The position numbers and the translations under genes were made by a program. This document shows positions 23,441-30,394 of a DNA stretch of 54,512 nt, piece after piece (position 1 is the first letter of the stretch; every line of letters starts with the position of its first letter). The DNA lies in IMG/VR virus record IMGVR_UViG_3300021962_000134, positions 1-54,512 of that record. One strand, written 5' to 3'. The DNA comes from a virus. The notes under the pieces were generated by a model. It was not told the DNA's origin, did not search any database, and was given only the letters and a program-made list of their open reading frames with translations.

Positions 23441-23803
23441 TTAGTCTAATCTTGACTGTGGGTAAGCGTCAATGTTGTTCTTTCTGAGCACCTCGGAGAA
23501 TGCTTGTGCGTAGGCGCGTTTGCGTTCATGGCTTTGATTAAATTCATTAACCCAAATTGTGTACCCAGTCTCAAACTGAGACTTGCGCCCAATGTTGTTG
23601 TCTTTCAGAAACTTCACAAACTTACCGCGTGCTGGGTGGATTTTAATCCAAGCAAATCCACACAACCCATCACTAACAACTTCACGCTGTGGTTGGTTGT
23701 TGCTGTCGGTCCAAGTCACAATCATCGGTTGTGGCGTATGACGTTGTCCGGCGATGATTCCTGCATTGTGCGCTTCTAAATAAATCTCGGCTGCTTTACG
23801 CAT
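23441..23803 (-). CDS. Conserved phage protein (120 aa), unknown
   Basis: The start at 23803 has GAGAAAGGA 7 nt upstream; the six extra codons upstream lie over this box. The core GLCGFAWIKIHPARGKFVKF then GYTIWVNEFNQSHERKRAYA ending in YPQSRLD has the look of a small alpha/beta protein seen in other phages in early clusters. It is the first gene after P4, the most elaborate promoter of the region. Function unknown. Confidence 0.75.
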   Translation of the reverse strand: MRKAAEIYLEAHNAGIIAGQRHTPQPMIVTWTDSNNQPQREVVSDGLCGFAWIKIHPARGKFVKFLKDNNIGRKSQFETGYTIWVNEFNQSHERKRAYAQAFSEVLRKNNIDAYPQSRLD

Positions 23804-23810
23804 GTTAAGT

Positions 23811-23842
23811 TCCTTTCTCAAAAAAGACAGTTAATTCTGTCA
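23811..23842 (-). promoter_or_regulatory. Hairpin / U-tract / GAGAAAGGA leader module
   Basis: GACAG-AATTAA-CTGTC stem-loop (23842-23827), seven T residues, then GAGAAAGGA (23819-23811) and, 7 nt later, the ATG. Arm sequences overlap the promoter-proximal copy of the 12-bp operator-like repeat, so the element can act at both DNA and RNA level. Confidence 0.5.
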
Positions 23843-23880
23843 GTTTAATAATTATCTCTTAATTCTGTCAAAAAGAAAAC
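23832..23880 (-). promoter_or_regulatory. Early promoter P4 with operator-like direct repeats
   Basis: Minus strand: TTTTCT (23880-23875), 17 bp, GATAAT (23857-23852). Two identical 12-bp direct repeats, TTAATTCTGTCA on the plus strand at 23832-23843 and 23860-23871, are 28 bp apart. One fills the -35/-10 spacer and the other covers the expected transcription start. That placement is typical of repressor sites. An overlapping TTGACA (23872-23867) is present but lacks a matching -10. Confidence 0.62.
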
Positions 23881-23924
23881 AATTTTAATCAATTTTATTT
23901 TCATTTAAAAACAAAGAGTTATCA

Positions 23925-25385
23925 TTAAATTTCATAGTGCCTCAGACCTCTTGGTCTGATTAACATCAGATTTTGACGAGTTCTGGTCACTGCCACATAC
24001 CAAACTCGGTTCTCCTCATCCTTGTGAGAGTTCTCCCAACTCAGCTTGCCCATGTCGGTGATTAACGCAACGTTGTCTGCCTCGCCACCTTTTGATTGAT
24101 GAATGGTGGATATTGTGATCCTTGGTTTCTCGAAAAACTTCTCCCCATTGCGTAAACATGACCGTAGATACTCACGCTCGTCTGGGGCAATCCCGCGCAA
24201 CATCCGCATCCAATCAAACTCCCGAGCTGCATCCGGAAAACCAAAATCTTTAAAAACGTATGTGTCTTGTTTTTTCAGCCTCGGTTTTTCAATCAGAAAC
24301 TGAATCATGTTTTTATATTCGAACAGTGTGATCTTTCCACCACTGCGTAACCGTTCCCAACTCAATATGGCGCGAGTCTCTTCAGTCTCCAAAGAGTTTT
24401 GTCCGTTGTATAAATATGCGTAGCCTTGCTGTCGAGCAGACAGTCTGAAGCGATTCAGTAGGTACTTGCTCCGGCTCATGCAAAGCCATGTGCCATCTTT
24501 TGCGAAATCGATTTGTTGCTCATCTGCGATGTACTCGACTGAGCCAGCATCTGTGCGTGGTGACCATGGTTTCACATAACGATTTTTAATCCTACTGACA
24601 ATGTTGAGTGCGAGTTTGTGAACCGAACGCGGGATGCGGTAACTTTGCGGGAGTATCTTACGGTCTCCAGATAAATTTAAAAACTTGTTAACATCTGCAC
24701 CAGCCCAACCAAAAATTGCTTGGTCATCGTCGCCGGCAATGTAAACTTCCTTGGCACAGGATGCGGCTTTGATTGCCATTTTGTATTGTAGTGAGCTCAG
24801 GTCTTGTGCTTCGTCAATGATGCAAATGTCGATGTCGAGTTCGGTGTTGTAGGATTCGAGCATGTCGGTGAAATCGAACAGACCTAACTCTTTTTTATAT
24901 GCACGCAAAGATCTGTCGTATTGTCGAGCTGCATGAAGTGTTAAATCGTTCACAGAGGTTATATGGTATTGATCCTCAACAGAACGTAACCCAACACGCG
25001 CCAAACTCTCGATGCGTGAACATTTATCTCCCAGCCCATCACCAGTGTGAATCCCCAAGTCTTCATCGTAGATGCCTCTGAACTCAACCCCGAGTGCTTT
25101 GCCAAGTTTGCGGTAATGGTTATCAGTCATGACCTCGTCGCGCTGTAACCCCAGCTCTCTGAATGCCAACGAGTGCAACGTTCTGAAAAACGGGAAGCGT
25201 GCCTCGTCGAATCCGAACTGTAACATTGCTCGCTCTTGTGCCTCGTATGCAGCTTTGCGGGTGAACGCCAAGTAAGCAATGCGCTCTGGCGGAACACCAC
25301 GTGTTAATGCATCTTCAACAATGCGTAGGAGCGTAGTTGTCTTGCCAGTTCCTGGCGGACCAAGTATTACTTGAACGTGTCTCAT
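23925..25385 (-). CDS. UvrD/Rep-like SF1 helicase
   Basis: 486 residues. Motif I GPPGTGKTTT (9-18), motif Ia LAFTRKAAYEAQERA, motif II IIDEAQDLS (189-197), motif III GDDDQAIFGWAGA (218-230), motif IV LPQSYRIP, motif V STIHQSKGGEADNVAL and motif VI VWYVAVTRTRQNL are all in order. It is smaller than cellular UvrD (about 720), lacking the larger 1B/2B insertions, like other phage SF1 helicases. Likely a 3'-5' helicase for replication or recombination. ATGA-coupled to the small gene upstream. Confidence 0.93.
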   Translation of the reverse strand: MRHVQVILGPPGTGKTTTLLRIVEDALTRGVPPERIAYLAFTRKAAYEAQERAMLQFGFDEARFPFFRTLHSLAFRELGLQRDEVMTDNHYRKLGKALGVEFRGIYDEDLGIHTGDGLGDKCSRIESLARVGLRSVEDQYHITSVNDLTLHAARQYDRSLRAYKKELGLFDFTDMLESYNTELDIDICIIDEAQDLSSLQYKMAIKAASCAKEVYIAGDDDQAIFGWAGADVNKFLNLSGDRKILPQSYRIPRSVHKLALNIVSRIKNRYVKPWSPRTDAGSVEYIADEQQIDFAKDGTWLCMSRSKYLLNRFRLSARQQGYAYLYNGQNSLETEETRAILSWERLRSGGKITLFEYKNMIQFLIEKPRLKKQDTYVFKDFGFPDAAREFDWMRMLRGIAPDEREYLRSCLRNGEKFFEKPRITISTIHQSKGGEADNVALITDMGKLSWENSHKDEENRVWYVAVTRTRQNLMLIRPRGLRHYEI

Positions 25386-25645
25386 TCTTTGTCAGCGTGA
25401 TAAGAATTATTTTTAATCCAACGCATGAAAGAAAGAAACTTCATCATTGACTCTTTAACATCTTTTTCCATTGGCCAGAGTTTTACAAAATCTTCGTCGA
25501 GATATTGTGCGACAGATTTCATGTGTCCGACTATCTCGGAAACTTGCCTTGGTGATAAACTAGTCCATAGTTCGTGGTAAGTTCTCATGGTGTTAATCTC
25601 CCAAATCATTTTTTCGATCTTGGATCGGTCTCTTGGGTCCATCAT
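25382..25645 (-). CDS. Small helical protein (87 aa) between primase and helicase
   Basis: Begins in a TGATG overlap with the primase stop and ends in an ATGA overlap with the helicase start. All-helical with conserved-looking Trp/Tyr residues (WEINTMRTYHELWTSLSPRQ, then EDFVKLWPMEKD). No known motif. The perfect double coupling suggests a subunit or loader for the primase or helicase; this is inference. Confidence 0.75.
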   Translation of the reverse strand: MMDPRDRSKIEKMIWEINTMRTYHELWTSLSPRQVSEIVGHMKSVAQYLDEDFVKLWPMEKDVKESMMKFLSFMRWIKNNSYHADKE

Positions 25646-27183
25646 CAGAACTGCTCCTGTACGGCAGTTGGTATTTCTAAATCATCCTCGTCGTCGTAGA
25701 ACTCTGGTGCTGGAACCGACCATACTTTAACTGGTTTGGACTTAATTCGAAAAGTCTTCCGGTCTCCACCAGATGAGCGCAACCAACTCCACACCTGATG
25801 CTGAGAGGGGTATCTGAAACGTCTTCCTTCGAGATATATAAATAAGTCCTCGGAGCGGAAGTAGACTTTGCCCTCGTCTGGGTCATGCCATGGCTTGGCG
25901 TTCATAATTTCGTCGCGATGTCTTGCTTGAACTTTTCCAGTTAAGAACGAGTCCAACATTTTCTCAAACTGACCTTGTGGCGATGCGTCGTCTGGGTCTT
26001 GTATGACTTCAACAGTGTTAAGCAATTCGTTAATGCGTTGCTCCCAACGTTGTGCAGGCATTTTTGCTGGGCACTTGTTCAGTTTCTCAACGCATATTTT
26101 TTGCAACTGGCTTTGGTCGAGGAGTTGTTGGGTTGTGACCTCGATGCGCTCGCCTTGTATCTCTAAGTACCAGCGCACAGAACTGCGGTTCTCGGTTTCG
26201 TACTTTGTGATTGCGTCGATCTCAATCGCCAACCCACCACCAACACCACCAATCCCGAACTCACGCTTCATGCACTTGGACTTCTCACAATAGTTACAGA
26301 TTGGTGCTTGCTTACAGGTGTATGCGTAATCTTTTTTGCTCACGGATTTTATTAACCCATTGACCTCACCAGATGGCAGGGGTGCTGGCATGCTTTCATA
26401 ATTAAACCGCATCAAGTCCTCTTGCCAGTCGTCAGGGTTCTTTTTCCGGAAGTACACCCCAACGTTAAACAACGAGATGTTGCGACCACCTTCTGGGAAG
26501 CCCATCGTCATGATATGTTGAAGGCATGGCGGACCATCGTCGAAGTGAGATGTTAAGTCTGGTTCGAACGTTTGTAGCTTTTCCCATGTGGTTGTTTTCT
26601 TTTCTGCAAACTCTACAAAACTTTCCAATGAAAGTTTTTTGCCTTTGTGAATTGCGAAACGCTCAGTGTTGTCTCCATCCCAATAACACAAGTTAATCCA
26701 GTTGCCTCGGTCTCGGTCGTTGGCTCGGCTGATTTGCTTGGGGAATATTTCCGCACCACCATAACCCAACGTTGCGGCAAACTCGTTAAGTTTGGCCACC
26801 ATGTCGATTGCAGCAATAGCCGGTTCACAAAATAAGTACAAGTGTGCACCACCACTCTTCGATCTACAAAGCACAAGTGGGGTGTCTCTAATTTTTTTCT
26901 CCAACTGTTCCAAAGATTCGTTCAGCTTAACTTCGCCACGGATATCGATGTCGATCACACCAAAGTTGCACGAGTTATCATCACGCAACATGATCACACC
27001 GAGTATGAACTCGCCACCTTTTAAATGAGATTCGTAGTGTTGCAGAGTTGCCGGTTCGGAAACGGTTACGGCTCTGCCCGACATTTTGCCGTCGGCTTCG
27101 CGCTTGGAAACGCGGTATTCCCCGTGGGCTTGCGAGTAGCCACGAAACAATTTCATGAAGCGTTTAATTAACGGTGCTTCCAT
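25645..27183 (-). CDS. Archaeo-eukaryotic-type primase (AEP), TOTE/prim-pol-like
   Basis: 512 residues from the ATG at 27183, which lies 9 nt after the AGGA box; an ATG at 27192 abuts the box and is less likely. Catalytic acidic pair GVIDIDIRG (Asp78, Asp80), then SKSGGAHLYLF (Ser110, His114) and AEIFPKQ, the AEP core. A C-terminal primase domain follows: PPCLQHIMTMGFPEGGRNIS with Cys220, and a cluster Cys290, Cys296, Cys299, Cys304 that could bind zinc or an Fe-S centre. It should make primers for the DnaE-type polymerase; no DnaG- or T7 gp4-type primase is seen. Confidence 0.85.
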   Translation of the reverse strand: MEAPLIKRFMKLFRGYSQAHGEYRVSKREADGKMSGRAVTVSEPATLQHYESHLKGGEFILGVIMLRDDNSCNFGVIDIDIRGEVKLNESLEQLEKKIRDTPLVLCRSKSGGAHLYLFCEPAIAAIDMVAKLNEFAATLGYGGAEIFPKQISRANDRDRGNWINLCYWDGDNTERFAIHKGKKLSLESFVEFAEKKTTTWEKLQTFEPDLTSHFDDGPPCLQHIMTMGFPEGGRNISLFNVGVYFRKKNPDDWQEDLMRFNYESMPAPLPSGEVNGLIKSVSKKDYAYTCKQAPICNYCEKSKCMKREFGIGGVGGGLAIEIDAITKYETENRSSVRWYLEIQGERIEVTTQQLLDQSQLQKICVEKLNKCPAKMPAQRWEQRINELLNTVEVIQDPDDASPQGQFEKMLDSFLTGKVQARHRDEIMNAKPWHDPDEGKVYFRSEDLFIYLEGRRFRYPSQHQVWSWLRSSGGDRKTFRIKSKPVKVWSVPAPEFYDDEDDLEIPTAVQEQF

Positions 27184-27192
27184 CAGGATCAT

Positions 27193-27228
27193 TCCTTTCT
27201 GAAAAAGAGAGGGGGCTCAGCCCCTCTC
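27193..27228 (-). terminator. Intrinsic terminator fused to the primase ribosome site
   Basis: GAGAGGGG-loop-CCCCTCTC (27228-27207), then TTTTT and CAGAAAGGA (27201-27193). It lies after the 263-residue gene and just before the primase start. Strong 8-bp stem with a U-tract, so partial termination or attenuation of the downstream primase is likely. Confidence 0.7.
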
Positions 27229-27235
27229 GTCAGTT

Positions 27236-28027
27236 TTACATTACGTCGGTTTCGTCGACTTCTTGTGCTACTTTGACTTCGCCTGATGTTGCGGATTGTC
27301 GGAATGATCTTGCGGCAAGATACAAATCTTTGCCATTTGGGAGTTGCTCGATGATGCCACCGCTTTGTGCATCGTACAACATTTTAATGGACCAACCAAA
27401 CCATGAACCCTGATCGTTTTCCTCGGGCACAGTCGTGAGTTGGTACGCGGTCCAAAATGAAGCGGCAGGTATGCTTTGACCGTTCACATTGATTGTGAGA
27501 CGTTGCATCATTGCGTTCCACTGTCGAGCTTTTTTGCTTTGGCTCTTGGACATGCTGATTGAAGCAGGAATGTAAGAACCATCCTCGTTCACCACAAGCA
27601 CAATGAACTCAGAGGTGGGAACAACTTCGTTTCCGTCGGGAGTTAAATACTCCCCACGTGAACCTCTGGTCAGTGTTGTGAGACAAGAACTGTCTGGTCC
27701 ATGATCCGCGACAAATCCACCTCTGTCCGCTTTCCACTCAAGATGTGCTTTGCGGAAGTGGACCGGAATCACTGTGAGACCTTTTGCTCCGTCGTACACA
27801 GCTTGCGCAACGTTGTCGTAGATCGAGCCTTGCTCTGCGCCTTCGATGTATGCTCCGTCGCGTTTGTTAACTTGTGGACTTAACGCTTGCAGAATACTCA
27901 GGCGTGGAATCATTATATCGTCACGTGTGACGTTTTCCAGCCCTGCTCCTGCGTCTTCTAAAAGTATTGATGAGTCAAATGCGACCACATCGGTGTTTTG
28001 CTTTTTTGCTACTTCTGCTTTTGCCAT
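27236..28027 (-). CDS. Conserved phage protein, possible ssDNA-binding/replication accessory (263 aa)
   Basis: AGGAG 9 nt before the ATG, overlapping the previous stop. The core, IMIPRLSILQALSPQVNKRD and KGLTVIPVHFRKAHLEWKAD, then IPASISMSKSQSKKARQWNA and GSWFGWSIKM, is a beta-rich pattern recurrent in phage early regions near primase or recombination genes. The acidic C-terminus (VAQEVDETDVM) resembles the tails of ssDNA-binding proteins. No canonical SSB is otherwise present. SSB function is plausible but not shown. Confidence 0.6.
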   Translation of the reverse strand: MAKAEVAKKQNTDVVAFDSSILLEDAGAGLENVTRDDIMIPRLSILQALSPQVNKRDGAYIEGAEQGSIYDNVAQAVYDGAKGLTVIPVHFRKAHLEWKADRGGFVADHGPDSSCLTTLTRGSRGEYLTPDGNEVVPTSEFIVLVVNEDGSYIPASISMSKSQSKKARQWNAMMQRLTINVNGQSIPAASFWTAYQLTTVPEENDQGSWFGWSIKMLYDAQSGGIIEQLPNGKDLYLAARSFRQSATSGEVKVAQEVDETDVM

Positions 28028-28032
28028 AATGA

Positions 28033-28626
28033 TTATCTCCTAATGTTGGCACGACGACCAGTGTAAACTCTGAACAACTCCATGGGCACATCACGACCCT
28101 CCGTCAAACGCTCTTTCATAAAACTGTTAAGTGTCTGGGGGTGGACGCTGGTTGCCCGTTTGTAATTTAGATGTTGGTCACGCAAAGCTGCAGTGAATGC
28201 GTTTGCTGCCTCGTCCTCATCACGTCCAAATTGAACCTCAACTGCGCTCTTGATCAGATCCCCGCCACCATTGGCGCGTAACCAATCAAAGCACTGCTGT
28301 TGGAGTAACAACAACTCTGCCCGCACAGATTCCTCTTTGGCGCGGTCGATTGCACCTTGCGAGGGAATGCTTGCTTGGATCACATCCTTCACGTCGATCT
28401 TCGAACCATCGTTCAGTTCAAAGCTACGGATGTTGAGCTCTTGCATCAGATCTGGTAGATCGTTCTCCGCCAACACTTTGAGATCCTGCTTCTTTTGCTT
28501 CAACAGCTCTTCCATGCGTTCAATCTCAGCTTCGAGATTGACCATGCGTTGAGCCATGTCTGCGACTGCACCAAGTTCTGTGGACGCTGGTGCCACGTCC
28601 ATGAGCAGATCAATGTCGGTTGACAT
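28033..28626 (-). CDS. Coiled-coil conserved phage protein (197 aa)
   Basis: The ATG at 28626 follows the box TAGAAAGGA, which lies in the end of the upstream gene. Residues 20-65 form a coiled coil (VNLEAEIERMEELLKQKKQD), followed by a beta part (IRSFELNDGSKIDVKD) and a helical domain ending HPQTLNSFMKERLTEGRDVP and ELFRVYTGRRA. Such proteins are common in phage replication regions; function unknown. Located between two other conserved early genes. Confidence 0.75.
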   Translation of the reverse strand: MSTDIDLLMDVAPASTELGAVADMAQRMVNLEAEIERMEELLKQKKQDLKVLAENDLPDLMQELNIRSFELNDGSKIDVKDVIQASIPSQGAIDRAKEESVRAELLLLQQQCFDWLRANGGGDLIKSAVEVQFGRDEDEAANAFTAALRDQHLNYKRATSVHPQTLNSFMKERLTEGRDVPMELFRVYTGRRANIRR

Positions 28627-28630
28627 ACGT

Positions 28631-28996
28631 TTAGTCTTCCTTTCTAAACTCGAGCGCAACGGGCATGTACCAACCTTTCCGCCTGTCGCGTTCGCCTTCT
28701 TCGAGATTGCGCTCCCAACGGAGCACTCGTACTGTGTTGGCCTTTTCACGTGCGATCATCGTAACAATCATCACCGCAATCGGGTCACCACCTCCTGGCC
28801 AAAGAATATAATCTTCTGCCGAGAAGTCTTTCATGATGCGACGAGCTTTTTGTATGCTCGGCACCGGCAAGAACTGCGGACGGTCGTTTTCCTCGAAAAC
28901 GATCTCGAGTGTACCGTAACGCGCAGCATCACTTAAATCTGGAGTCCACCCGAACTTGTTACGAGTTGGGCGGTTGACTACGTAAACTTTTGGCAC
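28631..28996 (-). CDS. Conserved phage protein (121 aa), first gene of the leftward early operon
   Basis: Leader GAGAAAGGA at 29011-29003. The sequence VYVVNRPTRNKFGWTPDLSD, then AARYGTLEIVFEE, then FSAEDYILWPGGGDPIAVMI is an alpha/beta pattern found in many phage early regions (Vn..hD.s.A..yG...l....eDyhl..G). Function unknown. Its last codons (RKED) hold the ribosome box of the next gene. It is transcribed from promoter P5. Confidence 0.78.
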   Translation of the reverse strand: MPKVYVVNRPTRNKFGWTPDLSDAARYGTLEIVFEENDRPQFLPVPSIQKARRIMKDFSAEDYILWPGGGDPIAVMIVTMIAREKANTVRVLRWERNLEEGERDRRKGWYMPVALEFRKED

Positions 28997-29025
28997 TTTC
29001 TGTCCTTTCTCATCGTTGAAGATTA

Positions 29026-29054
29026 ATTATCGTTGTTTTCGGTGCTGAAGAAAA
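29026..29054 (-). promoter_or_regulatory. Early promoter P5, head of the leftward operon
   Basis: Minus strand: TTTTCT (29054-29049), 17 bp, GATAAT (29031-29026), about 29 nt before the first gene. It has the same layout as P3 and P4 and faces away from P6. Confidence 0.6.
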
Positions 29055-29182
29055 GAAAAATTTTGCGTTTCCGGTTGTTTCCTTATTTTTCAACAACGAA
29101 ACCGCCGAACCCAGACTTTTGGATCGAGTTGTTTTGGACCCCGTCCTTGGAAATTGGTCGGCTTATTATAAAGGAGGATTTT

Positions 29183-29293
29183 GTGTGTTGTTGTGTGTGT
29201 GAAATTTCAGAGAATCTGTGGTTTCTGGTTTCGGTCTGCTGTTTTATTGAGCAAAAACAAAAGGTTACGGACGAAACCGAAAAACATTATTAG
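29183..29293 (+). CDS. Candidate 36-residue Cys-rich peptide
   Basis: GTG start at 29183, 5 nt after a perfect AAGGAGG (29171-29177). The predicted peptide opens VCCCVCEISENLWFLVSVCC, with six Cys in the first 20 residues, then turns hydrophilic. The strong ribosome site is the main argument. No promoter was identified directly upstream, and the Cys run comes from TGT repeats, so it could be fortuitous. Confidence 0.3.
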   Translation: MCCCVCEISENLWFLVSVCCFIEQKQKVTDETEKHY

Positions 29294-29379
29294 CGGAAAC
29301 GTAACCCAGAGTCTGGGAACTTTTTTTAATATTTTTTGTAAGTCTTTGTTTTAAAACAGAAACAAAAGTGATAAAAATG

Positions 29380-29408
29380 TTGCTCTGTTCCCCGAAAAGA
29401 GAGATAAT
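29380..29408 (+). promoter_or_regulatory. Early promoter P6, head of the rightward early operon
   Basis: TTGCTC (29380-29385), 17 bp, GATAAT (29403-29408), 45 nt before the ATG at 29454. It is followed by the stem-loop CGGGA-AATAAA-TCCCG (29417-29432) and GAGAAAGGA (29439-29447). Same design as P2 on the other strand. Confidence 0.62.
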
Positions 29409-29453
29409 TACTTCATCGGGAAATAAATCCCGCCAACTGAGAAAGGAAATAAA

Positions 29454-29792
29454 ATGTCTACATTGGTTTGTGTTTGGCAACAAGACTGGAACAACAACAA
29501 CGAACTCCGCATGGTGGCTGTTGTGGATGCTCCAACCGACAATAACACTCTTGCACTCAGCGATGCTTATGCAATGACGCAAACGGTTGATGATTACTGG
29601 TGGAACAACGGTGCTGTTCAAAAATGTTTCACTGGCAAGGGTTGTGCTTCGACTTCGGTTGGTGATGTGTTGCACACTTCACAAGGTTGGTTCCGAGTTG
29701 AGCCAGTTGGGTTTAAGCGCGTTGACTTAGAAGATTTGAATTTTGGTAAAGAAATTGTTGAGACCAAAAGCGTTGAGGAAATTGATTTATAA
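29454..29792 (+). CDS. Early protein (112 aa), unknown
   Basis: ATG 6 nt after GAGAAAGGA. The sequence opens STLVCVWQQDWNNNNELRMV, is rich in Trp and Asn, and ends in an acidic tail (VDLEDLNFGKEIVETKSVEEIDL). No TM segment or metal motif. As the first gene behind P6 it may be a host-takeover protein, but this rests on position only. A terminator follows 8 nt after the stop. Confidence 0.75.
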   Translation: MSTLVCVWQQDWNNNNELRMVAVVDAPTDNNTLALSDAYAMTQTVDDYWWNNGAVQKCFTGKGCASTSVGDVLHTSQGWFRVEPVGFKRVDLEDLNFGKEIVETKSVEEIDL

Positions 29793-29799
29793 TTTACAC

Positions 29800-29834
29800 G
29801 AGGGGGGCTTATCCCCCTCATTTTTGAGAAAGGA
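29800..29834 (+). terminator. Intrinsic terminator fused to the next ribosome site
   Basis: GAGGGGG-loop-CCCCCTC (29800-29819), then ATTTTT, directly followed by GAGAAAGGA (29826-29834) and an ATG at 29843. Same architecture as the minus-strand module at 27193-27228. Confidence 0.72.
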
Positions 29835-29842
29835 AACAAGTT

Positions 29843-30166
29843 ATGAAAAAGTTTTGCAACCAACACCTCTACAGCGACATTGAGCCTTACGAAGTTGTCC
29901 GAGTGATCTCAGAGAAAACAATTGAGATTCGTCAGATGAAAGCAGTCGAAACAAATTGGGGCAGGGAGTTTATCCCAGGAGGATTTTTTGGACACACCCC
30001 AAATCAGGATCAGCAAAAGTGGTTGATTACGTCGGACGAAACAAAACCAATCATCCGCGCTCGGTTCAATAAACCAAAGGGCTACAAGCACGGGTTCTGG
30101 AGAAGCAAGCATGGTCGGCACTACCTAGCCGATGAGCCAATTAAATTCTACGATTACAACTTTTGA
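29843..30166 (+). CDS. Conserved phage protein (107 aa)
   Basis: Opens MKKFCNQHLYSDIEPYEVVR, followed by VISEKTIEIRQMKAVET, and ends KHGRHYLADEPIKFYDYNF. These blocks (SD..P.EVV.V.S..TIE.R.M.A, then a final FYDYNF) are, from general knowledge, shared by a widespread phage family of unknown function. It has two Trp-containing loops in the middle. Ribosome box GAGAAAGGA 8 nt upstream. Confidence 0.78.
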   Translation: MKKFCNQHLYSDIEPYEVVRVISEKTIEIRQMKAVETNWGREFIPGGFFGHTPNQDQQKWLITSDETKPIIRARFNKPKGYKHGFWRSKHGRHYLADEPIKFYDYNF

Positions 30167-30176
30167 GGAGAAGTGT

Positions 30177-30392
30177 GTGGGACTTGTTAAAAGCAGAATG
30201 ATTTTGGAGAACTCCCGAGAGGAGTTCTTCACCTTAAAATTTAACAGAGAAGAACTGCGGTATTTGCTGGATGCGGTTCAGCTTTACTTTCCGGTGGTGG
30301 AAGAAAAATACGACCGACAACAAGAGTTCGAACATAATCTGGCGGTTTTGGGTCACATTGAAAAGAAAATTGAACAACATTTGAGGAGTTGA
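30177..30392 (+). CDS. Small helical protein (71 aa)
   Basis: The GTG at 30177 is preferred because GAGGAG lies 7 nt before it, right at the stop of the upstream gene. An ATG at 30132 in the same frame would overlap that gene by 35 nt and has no such site. Residues are charged and helical (REELRYLLDAVQLYFPVVEE), ending in a second helix. Function unknown. The next gene starts 2 nt after the stop. Confidence 0.65.
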   Translation: MGLVKSRMILENSREEFFTLKFNREELRYLLDAVQLYFPVVEEKYDRQQEFEHNLAVLGHIEKKIEQHLRS

Positions 30393-30394
30393 AC

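Larger units (their letters stand above)
29004..29453. other. Divergent intergenic control region, possible replication origin
   Basis: About 450 nt between the leftward and rightward early operons. It holds P5, P6, an inverted repeat GGTTACG/CGTAACC (29266 to about 29309) around AT-rich DNA, and several related GTTTCCGGT/ACCGAAA-like segments. It also has a T-rich stretch near 29320-29360 and one small ORF candidate (29183-29293). A strand switch between divergent early operons with AT-rich and inverted repeats is a usual site for an origin, but no defined initiator motif was found. Confidence 0.45.

Noticed and set aside
11962-27183. Primase, SNF2 helicase and VRR-Nuc nuclease as a TOTE-like conflict system
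   Set aside because: They are not adjacent or fused and lie in one operon with polymerase, proofreader and ThyX, so a replication role explains them better.
29033-29182. Upstream extension of the 36-residue ORF from a TTG at 29033
   Set aside because: It would start inside promoter P5 and has no ribosome site; only the GTG behind AAGGAGG is plausible.
29265-29675. 136-residue frame on the minus strand over P6 and the first rightward gene
   Set aside because: It runs antisense to a gene with a good promoter and leader, with no recognisable domain.
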